Assembly (NCBI GenBank): GCA_002372815.1
Contig: DFIR01000050.1
Span: 1-23,179, forward strand
DNA from: Lachnospiraceae bacterium UBA3692
GTDB taxonomy: Bacteria; Bacillota; Clostridia; Lachnospirales; Lachnospiraceae
Direction: 5' to 3'
Length of the DNA stretch: 23,179 nt
A model generated the notes under the pieces. The model was not told the origin of the DNA. It searched no databases and saw only the letters and a list, made by a program, of their open reading frames with translations. A program made the translations under genes and the position numbers. Below are positions 15,001-22,686 of this stretch, in pieces. How positions within the stretch are numbered: the first letter of the stretch is position 1; each line of letters begins with the position of its first letter.

Positions 15001-15687
15001 GTGAAGCGAAGGATCTTTGTTTTCGGCAGACATACATATCAGGAATACCAGTACAGCACACCGGCGGAGGAGAGCACGTACAGGATCGACGGCCGGCTCC
15101 TCGGGACGGGGCAGGACCTGGCGGTCACCGCGGAGAGCATGTGCGTCGTGCGCAGCGCCAATCGTGAGAAATTCCTGGTGACGGCGGCGCAGACCCCGGA
15201 GGAGGGCGTCTTCTGGTACGACGAACTTCCGGAGGGGCGGACCGTCAGGGTGGGCAGGTTCGCGCAGAGCGATATTGCGCTCTCCTTTTTCCGCGGAGGA
15301 GAGTATATCTCCGGGGACATGGCCCATCTCTGCCGCAGCGGCGACACGGTGCGGGTGGAAGCCGTCGGGAAGAACGGCATCTACCTGAACGGCCGCGCAG
15401 CCGGCAGGGAATGCCTGATGCGGCAGGGCGACCACCTGCACATCTGGGGGACGGACTTCGTGTGGACGGGCGCCTGCATGGCCGTCCGGACGGAGTGCCC
15501 GATCGACAGTGTCGCCGACCGTCTGCAGCAGGATCCGGAGCCGGAGATGACAGTGGAACCGGTGTATGAGCCGGTCTGTGCACCCGGCAGCGCGGCAGGG
15601 GGCGGCACATCCGGCGACGGCAGCATGTGCAGGCTGACGGGCTTTGACCTGTTGGAGCCCGGGGACAGGACGTTTTCGGTCTTCTGA
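15001..15687 (+). CDS. FHA-domain protein resembling the EssC N-terminal region
   Basis: The 228-residue protein has no signal peptide or membrane segment. Residues about 80-152 form an FHA domain: VGR (84-86), Ser90-Asp91, ISGDMAHL (103-110) at the place of the SxxH motif, KNGIYLNG (124-131), and GDHLHIWG. These residues bind phosphothreonine in FHA proteins. The first 75 residues look like another beta-sandwich, so the pair resembles the double FHA N-terminus of type VII secretion ATPase EssC, without its membrane and ATPase parts. The C-terminal 60 residues are Pro/Glu/Gly-rich and probably flexible. The GTG start has a weak GAGG site. Lying after the kinase and microprotein, it is the natural reader of kinase output. 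The FHA call is good; the EssC likeness is tentative. Confidence 0.75.
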   Translation: MKRRIFVFGRHTYQEYQYSTPAEESTYRIDGRLLGTGQDLAVTAESMCVVRSANREKFLVTAAQTPEEGVFWYDELPEGRTVRVGRFAQSDIALSFFRGGEYISGDMAHLCRSGDTVRVEAVGKNGIYLNGRAAGRECLMRQGDHLHIWGTDFVWTGACMAVRTECPIDSVADRLQQDPEPEMTVEPVYEPVCAPGSAAGGGTSGDGSMCRLTGFDLLEPGDRTFSVF

Positions 15688-15731
15688 GGATACAGACACA
15701 TGGCAACAGAACAACAGCAAGGGAGGGGAAC

Positions 15732-16697
15732 ATGAAAAAGGCAGCATTTCTTTTTGCGGCAGTGATGACGGCGGCTCTGATCAGCGCCTGCGGCGGACAG
15801 GGCGAGAAGCCCGCGCAGATCGAGGAAGCCGCGAAAGTGGAGGAGGAACAGCCGCTCTCGATCCAGGAGCAGCTGGAACTCGGGCGCAGGTACCTGGTCG
15901 AGCTCAACTATGAGGAGGCGATCATTGTTTTCACGGGCATCATCGATGTGGAGCCCAGAAATGTGGAGGCCTGGACCGGCCTGGCGACCGCCTATGCACA
16001 GACGCAGAACTTCGGGGAAGCGGCGAAGGCCTACACGGTCGTCACCGAGGAACGCCCGGACGACCCGGATGCGCACTACATGCTCGGTATCACACATGTC
16101 CTGAACGGCGACCAGGACGACGGCGAGCAGGCACTGATGCGCGGCCTGGATCTGGCCAGGGATGAGAACGGCGTCGTCAGCGACGAGGCGCTGCAGCAGC
16201 TCTTCGACGACTTCGATTCGCTGGGGATCACCATCCAGAGCGAAGAGGAGGCGGAATACTATCACGCCTACGTGCTCGAGATGCCCGACGGCAGCCATGT
16301 GCGCCTGATCCGTTATCCGGACGGATCCGTCTCCGCGGAAGTGCTCGATGCCGGGGAAGAAGTTCCGGAGCAGGCGATCCCGGACACGCTGACGGGCTTC
16401 ATCTGGAAGAACAAGATGATCCCGGATTACAGCGGCTATATCGACACCGTGGTCTTCGGCACGGACGGCAACGTGACGATCACGAGTGACGGCGGCGAAT
16501 CCGAGACGTTCCCTTACTACATTTCCGGGGGCGACGACTTCTATCCGGAAGGCGCCGTCTATATCGGAAGCCCGGATTTCATGGCTCCCGAAGCCATGTG
16601 GGCGGCCTATTTCACGGAATATGACGGCAGGAAGGGCATGGGCATCTCCGGCATTCACTTCGGGGAGTCCTATTTCCTCGAGCCGGTGCGGCCGTAA
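15732..16697 (+). CDS. TPR-repeat lipoprotein
   Basis: The 321-residue protein has a lipoprotein signal with lipobox ISAC (Cys20), then a short Glu/Ala-rich linker. Residues about 42-150 hold two to three TPR units (LELGRRYLVELNYEEAIIVFTGIIDVEP, then AWTGLATAYAQTQNFGEAAKAY). The last 150 residues are beta-rich with many Gly/Asp/Tyr and match no family I recognise. GGGAGG precedes the ATG by five bases. It is 44 bases after the FHA gene and closes the operon. It would sit on the outer face of the membrane, on the same side as the kinase's TPR domain, and may bind or sense a ligand for it. The lipoprotein and TPR assignments are firm; the partnership is inferred. Confidence 0.8.
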   Translation: MKKAAFLFAAVMTAALISACGGQGEKPAQIEEAAKVEEEQPLSIQEQLELGRRYLVELNYEEAIIVFTGIIDVEPRNVEAWTGLATAYAQTQNFGEAAKAYTVVTEERPDDPDAHYMLGITHVLNGDQDDGEQALMRGLDLARDENGVVSDEALQQLFDDFDSLGITIQSEEEAEYYHAYVLEMPDGSHVRLIRYPDGSVSAEVLDAGEEVPEQAIPDTLTGFIWKNKMIPDYSGYIDTVVFGTDGNVTITSDGGESETFPYYISGGDDFYPEGAVYIGSPDFMAPEAMWAAYFTEYDGRKGMGISGIHFGESYFLEPVRP

Positions 16698-16773
16698 GGC
16701 GGCATATGTCATACCTCTGCGGGCGAATCTCTATGTTCGCGGACACCGATTCATGATATAGTAGAAGTGCTTC

Positions 16774-16815
16774 ACGGCGCAGGCTGTTTCGCTGAACAGG
16801 AAGAGCCTGCGCCGT
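16774..16815 (+). terminator. Strong stem-loop between the kinase operon and cysE
   Basis: ACGGCGCAGGCT (16774-16785) pairs perfectly with AGCCTGCGCCGT (16804-16815) around 18 bases that hold an alternative CTGTT/AACAG pairing. No T-run follows. A TATAGT box (16757-16762) lies just upstream. The stem could therefore be the operon's end or a hairpin in a cysE leader. It lacks the GGTGG core of a T-box, so it is not that cysteine-pathway control element. Confidence 0.4.
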
Positions 16816-16849
16816 ACGGATATCATCAGGAGAACAGGGGACAGAGACC

Positions 16850-17809
16850 ATGACCACGACTTCCGAACATGCCATCGAGACCCGCATCCAGCATGCGACG
16901 GCCGCCATTCTCCGGGACTACCGGAACGGGCGGGATATTGACAATGTCAATGTTTTCACCCAGCCGGACAGTGAGGAGATCATCGCGCTGATCGGCAAGC
17001 TGCTGACCATCGTCTATCCCGGCTACTACCGCGAGAAAACATACCGCAGCTACAACTACAACAGCCGCATCGCGCTGCTGATCGAGGACGCGGTCTACAA
17101 CCTGCAGAAGCAGATCGCGATCGCCCTCGCCTTCAGCCCGGACTACGCCGGACAGAGCGAGGAGGCCCGCAAGGCCGCCGCCGAGAACATCGCGATCGAC
17201 TTCATGACCCGCATTCCCGCCGTCCGCGAGCTGGTGAACACGGACCTGCAGGCCGGCTTCGAGGGCGATCCGGCGGCCTACAACAAGGAGGAGATCGTGC
17301 TGTGCTACCCCGGCTTTCTCGCGATCACGGTGAACCGGCTGGCCCATGAACTCTTCCTGCTGAAGGTACCGCTGATCCCGCGCATGATGACGGAGTACGC
17401 CCACAGCCGGACCGGCATCGACATCCATCCGGGTGCGACGATCGGGAAATACTTCTTCATGGACCACGGCACGGGCATCGTCGTCGGCGAGACCTCGATC
17501 ATCGGCGAACACGTGAAGGTCTACCAGGGCGTCACGATCGGCGCGCTCTCGACCCGCGGCGGACAGCGTCTGCGCGGCGCCAAGCGTCACCCCACCATCG
17601 AGGACAACGTCACCATCTACGCCGGCGCCTCGATCCTGGGCGGCGACACCGTCATCGGCGAGGGAAGCGTCATCGGCTCGAACGTCTTCATCACGAGCAG
17701 CGTCGCACCGGGCACCCGCATCAGCGTCAAGACCCAGGAACTCATCATCAAGAACCGCGAGGACGGCGGCGAGATGGTCGGTGAGGGGGAGAACTGGTAC
17801 AGGGAGTGA
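16850..17809 (+). CDS. cysE: Serine O-acetyltransferase
   Basis: The 319-residue cytoplasmic enzyme would transfer acetyl from acetyl-CoA to L-serine, giving O-acetylserine for cysteine synthesis. The left-handed beta-helix is clear from hexapeptide repeats: GIDIHPGATIGKYFFMDHGT, IVVGETSIIGEHVKVYQGVTIGA, then NVTIYAGASILGGDTVIGEGSVIGSNVFI. The catalytic Asp-His is in MDHGTG, and GGQRLRGAKRHPTI matches the family's serine/CoA loop. An N-terminal helical part of about 170 residues makes it longer than EpsC-type enzymes of Bacillus, but it resembles other clostridial homologues. The ATG follows an AGGGGACAGAG stretch. No cysteine synthase gene is adjacent. The gene stands alone between two intergenic hairpins or promoters. 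Confidence 0.88.
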   Translation: MTTTSEHAIETRIQHATAAILRDYRNGRDIDNVNVFTQPDSEEIIALIGKLLTIVYPGYYREKTYRSYNYNSRIALLIEDAVYNLQKQIAIALAFSPDYAGQSEEARKAAAENIAIDFMTRIPAVRELVNTDLQAGFEGDPAAYNKEEIVLCYPGFLAITVNRLAHELFLLKVPLIPRMMTEYAHSRTGIDIHPGATIGKYFFMDHGTGIVVGETSIIGEHVKVYQGVTIGALSTRGGQRLRGAKRHPTIEDNVTIYAGASILGGDTVIGEGSVIGSNVFITSSVAPGTRISVKTQELIIKNREDGGEMVGEGENWYRE

Positions 17810-17913
17810 AAGAAAAGAAATTCCATCTGCTTCGCAAACTTTGCGCACAGTGGCTGGCTTGTATAGTGTTGTGGTAGAACATGCAGAATGATAGAGAAGG
17901 GGGATCATGATCT

Positions 17914-19524
17914 ATGGGTAATGTACAGACAGCTGTCACAGAACTGGCCGGTTATGCGCTGCGGACCGGGCTGATCGAGAAGGAAGATATTCTCTACAGT
18001 GTCAACAGTCTGCTGGGCATCCTGCAGCTGGACGCCTGGGAGGGGAGTGAGATGGACGTCGAGGCGCGCGCGAAGGCGTTCACGGAGGAGGAACTTGCCT
18101 CCGGTCTCACGCTGGAACAGATCCTCGGTGCGCTGCTCGACGATGCTGCCGCCCGCGGTCTGCTGGACGGCGGGAGCGTGGTGGCCCGGGACCTCTATGA
18201 TACCCGCCTGATGGGGGCGCTTACGGCCCGCCCGAGCGACGTGATCCGGTCCTTCCGCGCCGTCTATGCAGAAGATCCGGAGAAAGCGACGGACTGGTAC
18301 TATGCTTTTTCGCGGAATACCGATTATATTCGCCGCTACCGCATCGCCCGCGACCGCAAGTGGAAGACGGCGACCGAATACGGCGAGCTCGACGTGACCA
18401 TCAACCTCTCCAAGCCGGAGAAGGATCCTAAAGCCATCGCCGCCGCCCGCACGCAGAAACAGAGCGGCTATCCCAAATGCCAGCTCTGCCGCGAGAATGA
18501 GGGCTACTACGGCCGTCTTAACCATCCGGCCCGCGAGAACCACCGCATCATCCCCATCACCATCAACGGCAGCCAGTGGGGCTTCCAGTACTCGCCGTAC
18601 GTCTATTACAACGAGCACTGCATCGTCTTCAACGGGCAGCACGTGCCGATGGCGATCAACCACGACGCCTTCATGAAGCTCTTCGACTTCGTCGAGCAGT
18701 TCCCGCACTATTTCCTTGGCTCCAACGCGGACCTGCCGATCGTCGGCGGCTCGATCCTCACCCACGACCATTTCCAGGGCGGCCGCTACACCTTCGCGAT
18801 GGAGAAGGCGCCCGTCGAGCGCACCTTCACCGTCCCCGGCTTCGAGGACGTGCAGAGCGGCATCGTCAAGTGGCCCATGTCCTGCATCCGCCTGAACGGC
18901 ACCGACCGCGCCCGCGTCATCGCTTTGGCGGACCACATCCTTGCTTCCTGGCGCGGCTACACGGATGCCGACGCTTTTATCTTCGCTGAGACGGAGGAGA
19001 AGGCGGAGGGGGCCGGCGCCGGAGCGAGCGCCGCGGCCGTCGTGCGCGTGCCGCACAACACGATCACGCCGATCGCCCGCCGGCACGGAGATGTCTGGGA
19101 ACTCGACCTGGTCCTGCGCAACAACATCACAACAGAGGAGCATCCGCTCGGCGTCTACCACCCGCACGCGGAGCTCCACCACATCAAGAAAGAAAACATC
19201 GGCCTCATCGAAGTCATGGGCCTCGCCGTCCTTCCTGCCCGCCTGAAAGGCGAGATGGAACTGCTCCGCAAGACCCTTCTTGCCGGCGGTTCCCTTCGCG
19301 ATGACGCCGTCCTCGCGCAGCACGCAGACTGGGCAGAAGAATTCATCGCCCGCAGAGGCCTCGCCGACAGCCTTGCGGCCGGCACACTCTCCGAGGAAGC
19401 TCTTGAGACTGTCATCGAAGAGGAGATCGGCGCCGTCTTCTGCCGCGTCCTGGAGGACGCCGGCGTCTTCAAGCGAGACGCAGCCGGCCAGGCCGCCTTT
19501 GACAGGTTTACGAAGAGCCTGTGA
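17914..19524 (+). CDS. galT: Class II galactose-1-phosphate uridylyltransferase
   Basis: The 536-residue enzyme belongs to the Firmicutes-type GalT family (GalT class II), which swaps UMP between UDP-glucose and galactose-1-phosphate in the Leloir pathway. Family blocks are all visible: ALRTGLIEKEDILYSVNSLL at the start, GYPKCQLCRENEGYYGRLNHPARENHRIIPI, QWGFQYSPYVYYNEHCIVF, and ILTHDHFQGGRYTFAMEKA. PHNTITPIARR occurs later. The length is close to the usual 490-530; a small Ala/Gly-rich loop (EGAGAGASAAAV) explains the surplus. The ATG at 17914 has AAGGGGG about ten bases upstream. It is not next to galK or galE here. A strong intrinsic terminator follows 14 bases after the stop. Confidence 0.93.
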   Translation: MGNVQTAVTELAGYALRTGLIEKEDILYSVNSLLGILQLDAWEGSEMDVEARAKAFTEEELASGLTLEQILGALLDDAAARGLLDGGSVVARDLYDTRLMGALTARPSDVIRSFRAVYAEDPEKATDWYYAFSRNTDYIRRYRIARDRKWKTATEYGELDVTINLSKPEKDPKAIAAARTQKQSGYPKCQLCRENEGYYGRLNHPARENHRIIPITINGSQWGFQYSPYVYYNEHCIVFNGQHVPMAINHDAFMKLFDFVEQFPHYFLGSNADLPIVGGSILTHDHFQGGRYTFAMEKAPVERTFTVPGFEDVQSGIVKWPMSCIRLNGTDRARVIALADHILASWRGYTDADAFIFAETEEKAEGAGAGASAAAVVRVPHNTITPIARRHGDVWELDLVLRNNITTEEHPLGVYHPHAELHHIKKENIGLIEVMGLAVLPARLKGEMELLRKTLLAGGSLRDDAVLAQHADWAEEFIARRGLADSLAAGTLSEEALETVIEEEIGAVFCRVLEDAGVFKRDAAGQAAFDRFTKSL

Positions 19525-19537
19525 CAGGAATACTTGT

Positions 19538-19569
19538 AAAGAAATCCGGCGGATGCCGGATTTCTTTTT
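19538..19569 (+). terminator. Intrinsic terminator of galT
   Basis: AAAGAAATCCGGC (19538-19550) and GCCGGATTTCTTT (19555-19567) pair perfectly around GGAT. A run of five T closes the element. The symmetric A/T ends may also allow it to act on transcripts from the other strand. Confidence 0.92.
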
Positions 19570-19590
19570 GGGGGTGTTTAAAATTTGCCG

Positions 19591-20011
19591 GCTGGATGGA
19601 CAGGCAGAGAGGCAGCTGTGTATCTAGCTGTCTTTTTTTGAATTCGGACAGGTAGGTAGACAGTTAGAGAGAGGCAGCTGTGTATCCGGCTGTCTATTTT
19701 TGAATCCAGACAGGTAGATAGACAGGTATAGAGAGTAAGCTGTGTATCCGGCTGTCTATTTCAGAATTCAGACAGGTGGATAGACAGGTAGAGAGAGGAA
19801 GCTGTCTATCCGGCTGTCTATTTCAGAATTCAGACAGGTAGATAGACAGTTAGAGAGAGGCAGCTGTGTATCCGGCTGTCGTTTTTTGAATTCACACAGG
19901 CGGACAGACAGGTAATGAGAGCAACCTGTCTGTCCGCCTGTTTATTTCAGAATATAGACAGCGGAGCAGACAGGCAGTTGCTGCCGGTCTGCCCCGCTGG
20001 GTAACAACTCA
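19591..20011 (+). repeat. Array of 62-bp stem-loop repeats (five regular units, two degenerate)
   Basis: GAATTC-type unit starts fall at 19640, 19702, 19764, 19826, 19888 and 19950, exactly 62 bases apart; a degenerate copy precedes them. Each unit reads GAATTC, a left arm GACAGn3GATAnACAG, an AG-rich loop, a right arm CTGTnTATCn3CTGTC and a T-rich end. The fifth unit has a perfect 18-bp stem (19895-19912 with 19924-19941). There GATA/TATC of other units is replaced by GACA/TGTC, a compensatory pair change. In the plus direction the arm-plus-T-run order resembles serial terminators. The array lies between convergent galT and the ABC operon and contains no gene. Confidence 0.9.
19960..19998 (-). 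terminator. Stem-loop at the end of the ABC transporter operon
   Basis: The last, diverged 62-bp unit forms an 18-position stem (19960-19977 with 19981-19998) with two non-Watson-Crick positions and a 3-base loop. It starts 10 bases after the permease stop on the minus strand and is followed by TCTATATTCTG, a weak T-rich stretch. It has probably been taken over as this operon's 3' end. Confidence 0.5.
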
Positions 20012-20962
20012 TCGCTTATCCCTGTCAATAAACTTCAGTGCGATCACGGCGACCACTGCGAAGAGGAGGAGCAGGAACAGGAGGGCGAGCCAGTAGGAAG
20101 CTACGTTGGGGATGGTGGCTTCGTAGGCGGCCTTCATGGTGTAGGAGCCGGACCAGCGGAGGAATTCATCACGGGAGCCGCGCTGTTCGGTCTCTAGGAG
20201 GATCTTCAGGAGGGGCCTCTCGCCGTAGACCTCCACGTTTTTGAAGGTGACGAGGGTGTTCCAGAGAGTCACCATGGGCTGCTCGTTGAAGCGGCCGATC
20301 GCGCTGAGGGCGTCCATGCCCCAGTGGGAGATGGTGGCGTACTTGACCTTTTCGGCGGGGCCGGCCAGATCGAAGAATCCACCCGAGAAAACAAGCTGGA
20401 AGATCAGCAGGAAGGGCATGGCCGTCATGGCGGCAGTGGTCGTGCGGACGACGCAGGAGACCATCAGGGCCATCATGTCCGCCGCATAGGTGACGAGCAG
20501 GATGGTGATGCCGACATCCACGATACCCCAGGGAGTGATGACGCCTTTGGCGGGAATCTGGATGTTCGCGACGCGGAGGATGCCGATCGTGACGAGCGTC
20601 TGCATGAAGCACAGGAAGAGCTGGTAGAGCATGTGCGCCGCGATATAGGCGGACACGTGGAGGCCGGCGCGGTGTTCGCGCTTGACGATCTCGCGCTCGC
20701 GGCAGACGACCTGGATCGAGTTGAAGAATCCGTTCCAGACGCAGGCGCAGGTCAGCGCGAAGGTCCCGGTCGTGGTGCCTTCCTGGGTGACAAACATGTA
20801 GGTGCCTGTGACAAAGGTGACGATCGCCGCAATCACAGCACCGATCGGGAGGACCTTCCAGTCACTCTGATAGACAAACATGCGGAAGAACTTCCCGACA
20901 TAGATGGCGGTCTGCGCGATCCGGCCGTTGTAGCGGGGCTTCCTGGCGGTCTTTTCTATCAT
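20009..20962 (-). CDS. ABC-2-type transporter permease
   Basis: The 317-residue protein has six hydrophobic segments: about 38-60, 70-85, 110-130, 145-165, 175-200 and 290-310. A large, probably extracytoplasmic stretch lies between the fifth and sixth. The stretch CREREIVKREHRAGLHVSAYIAAHMLYQL is the connecting-helix motif typical of ABCG/White-type ABC-2 permeases. Its ATG overlaps the stop of the ATPase gene by four bases (ATGA), so translation is coupled and the two products form one transporter. Each half carries one fold, so the working unit is probably a dimer. The cargo is unknown; ABCG-like bacterial systems mostly export lipids or peptides. The loop of about 80 residues (FNEQPMVTLWN to IPNV) is longer than I would expect. 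Confidence 0.82.
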   Translation of the reverse strand: MIEKTARKPRYNGRIAQTAIYVGKFFRMFVYQSDWKVLPIGAVIAAIVTFVTGTYMFVTQEGTTTGTFALTCACVWNGFFNSIQVVCREREIVKREHRAGLHVSAYIAAHMLYQLFLCFMQTLVTIGILRVANIQIPAKGVITPWGIVDVGITILLVTYAADMMALMVSCVVRTTTAAMTAMPFLLIFQLVFSGGFFDLAGPAEKVKYATISHWGMDALSAIGRFNEQPMVTLWNTLVTFKNVEVYGERPLLKILLETEQRGSRDEFLRWSGSYTMKAAYEATIPNVASYWLALLFLLLLFAVVAVIALKFIDRDKR

Positions 20963-22536
20963 GACGCAGCACCTCCTTCCCTGGGATTTTCAGGAGCAGG
21001 TCCCGGAGAGACCTCCGGGCCGGCCTCCAAAGAAGCTTCCGTGGCGGCTTCCGGAGAGACCTCCGGGCCGGCCTCCGCAGAGGCTTCCGGGGCAGCCCCC
21101 GGGGCACCCTCCGGGCCGGCCTCCGCAGAGGCTTCCGGGGCAGCCCCCGGGGCATCCTCTGAGCTGGCCTCCGCAGCAGCCTCCCCAGCGCCCCCGCCGC
21201 CGCTTTCCTGTGAGGTCAGGGCTGCGAAGCGTTCGATGAGTTCGTTCGCGCGGCCTTCGCCGCCCATGTCGGTGCTGTTGACGCTCATGACGATGCCTTC
21301 CATGGTGTCCTTGCCGAAGAAGGCGCGGGCCTCGTCGGGGGTGCCGTAGAAGGCGAGGCGGCCGACGCGGCCGGAGTCTCTGGCGAGGACGATCACTTTG
21401 TCGAAGAGATCGACGATGCGGTCCGGCGTGTGGGAGATGACGATGACGATCCGGCCTTCATCGGCGACCTGGCGGAGGTTCTCGAAGAGCTCACGGGCGA
21501 TGACGCCGTCGAGGCCGGAGTCCGGCTCGTCCAGCACGAAGAGTTCGGGGTTGGAGGCGAGCTCCATGGCGATCGAGATGCGGCGGAGCTGGCCGCCGGA
21601 CTTCTTCTCGACGAGGCCGTCCTTGCCGGCGGTCAGGCCGAGCAGGTCCATGACTTCGTTGACTCTGCGGACGAGCTCGTCATGGGAGACGGAGGTCGGA
21701 AGGCGGAGTCTCGCGGCATCGGAGATGGTCTTGTAGACGGTGTCCTTGCCGCGGATGAGGTTCTTCTGGGGGACGTAGCCGATCCGGTATTTGACGCTGT
21801 CGTAGTCCTCGTAGACGTCGGAACCGTTGAGGAGCACGTCGGCATTGGCCTTCTCGTAGCCGATCAGGGCGTTGATCAGGGTCGTTTTGCCGGAGCCGGA
21901 GCCGCCAAGGAGCAGGACCAGGGACTTGTTCGGGATGTGCAGGCGGATGTCTTTCAGAAGATAGCGCGTCTTGCCGTAGTCACTGACGGTGCGGTCGCGG
22001 AGATCCACGCTGAGGCCGTCCTCTGGCATACTGTATACGTCGGTGTAAACGCCGGGGATCTGCGCAGGCGCGGTTCCGGCTTTCCAGCCTTCGTCCAGCT
22101 GCACGCCCTTCCGGGGCCGGATCGATTTCCGGTAGCCGATCTGCATCAGCGCGAGCCAGTCGATGAGCACCCAGAGGACGATCCAGCGCTTTTTGTGAAG
22201 CGCGAAGATGTCCATGATCTTCACGAAGATGCGGATCCGGTAGAGGATCTGGAACACGTGCAGGACCAGAAGACCCAGGCCTACGGCGATCTGTACCCGT
22301 CCCTCCGGAACCAGATAGTCCGCCACATAGCTGATGAAGCCGACCAGATCGAGGAATCCGCAGATCACGCCCTCTCTGTTCATGCCGACGCAGTCGCCCA
22401 GCGCCATGTAGCGGAGACCGGGGATCCAGACATTGCGCAGGTCTTTCCGGTGCAGTTTCTTCTCTACTCCCATGAGGCCGATCGCGAACAGCACATAGGA
22501 GAGCACATAAATGATTATTGTCAGATCCAGTTGCAC
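20959..22536 (-). CDS. ABC transporter ATP-binding protein with N-terminal membrane region and repeat tail
   Basis: The 525-residue protein has three parts. Residues 1-135 hold about four hydrophobic segments (for example 5-24, 57-76, 82-104, 118-135). Residues 180-405 are the ATPase: Walker A GGSGSGKTT (211-219), Q-loop Gln257, signature KKSGGQLRR (311-319), Walker B LFVLDE (332-337) and His369. The tail (about 448-520) is Ala/Pro/Glu/Gly-rich with four 16-residue repeats. The GTG at 22536 is the start because AGGAGGGAGG lies just upstream; a TTG six codons earlier would place that site inside the coding frame. The ATPase most resembles ABCG/White-type domains, and the partner permease overlaps by four bases. 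The membrane region is not an ABC-2 domain that I recognise and may anchor or sense. A perfect TATAAT lies about 40 bases upstream. Confidence 0.85.
   Translation of the reverse strand: MQLDLTIIIYVLSYVLFAIGLMGVEKKLHRKDLRNVWIPGLRYMALGDCVGMNREGVICGFLDLVGFISYVADYLVPEGRVQIAVGLGLLVLHVFQILYRIRIFVKIMDIFALHKKRWIVLWVLIDWLALMQIGYRKSIRPRKGVQLDEGWKAGTAPAQIPGVYTDVYSMPEDGLSVDLRDRTVSDYGKTRYLLKDIRLHIPNKSLVLLLGGSGSGKTTLINALIGYEKANADVLLNGSDVYEDYDSVKYRIGYVPQKNLIRGKDTVYKTISDAARLRLPTSVSHDELVRRVNEVMDLLGLTAGKDGLVEKKSGGQLRRISIAMELASNPELFVLDEPDSGLDGVIARELFENLRQVADEGRIVIVISHTPDRIVDLFDKVIVLARDSGRVGRLAFYGTPDEARAFFGKDTMEGIVMSVNSTDMGGEGRANELIERFAALTSQESGGGGAGEAAAEASSEDAPGAAPEASAEAGPEGAPGAAPEASAEAGPEVSPEAATEASLEAGPEVSPGPAPENPREGGAAS
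21003..21194 (-). repeat. 48-bp in-frame tandem repeat encoding the ABC ATPase tail
   Basis: Four 48-base units start at 21003, 21051, 21099 and 21147; the middle two are nearly identical and the outer two are diverged. Each encodes a 16-residue unit such as GAPGAAPEASAEAGPE. The composition implies a flexible acidic tail, and the unit number is likely to vary between strains. Confidence 0.9.
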
Positions 22537-22574
22537 GGCTGCCTCCCTCCTCAAAATAAAACGGGTACATCTCT

Positions 22575-22580
22575 ATTATA
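22575..22580 (-). promoter_or_regulatory. -10 element of the ABC transporter operon
   Basis: A perfect TATAAT (minus strand, 22580-22575) lies about 25 bases before the ribosome binding site of the ATPase gene. No good -35 box was found at 16-18 bases, so the promoter may be weak or activated. Confidence 0.4.
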
Positions 22581-22616
22581 AACCAAGCGGTCAGACCGGG
22601 AGAATAACTGGCAGCA

Positions 22617-22680
22617 AAGAAAAGAAAAGAATACCGGCCCCTCTCCCATACAGCACAGAACTGTCTGGGAGAGGGACCGG
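22617..22680 (-). terminator. Intrinsic terminator of the GH94 phosphorylase gene
   Basis: On the minus strand a 15-position stem (22680-22666 with 22648-22634) has one G-U-type position and a 17-base loop, and is followed by the T-rich tract TATTCTTTTCTTTTCTTTG. It begins seven bases after the stop codon. Confidence 0.85.
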
Positions 22681-22686
22681 CTGTAC

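Noticed and set aside
16698..16849. T-box riboswitch in front of cysE
   Set aside because: No GGTGGNACCGCG core and no specifier-loop layout; only a simple strong stem is present.
17905..19323. 472-codon minus-strand open frame antisense to galT
   Set aside because: GalT family motifs are intact on the plus strand; this frame is a codon-bias shadow.
19591..20011. CRISPR array
   Set aside because: The whole 62-base unit repeats, with no unique spacers between short repeats, and no cas genes are nearby.
19591..20011. Integron attC-like cassette sites
   Set aside because: The size and palindromic form are similar, but there are no cassettes between units, no core-site motif was recognised and no integrase is in view.
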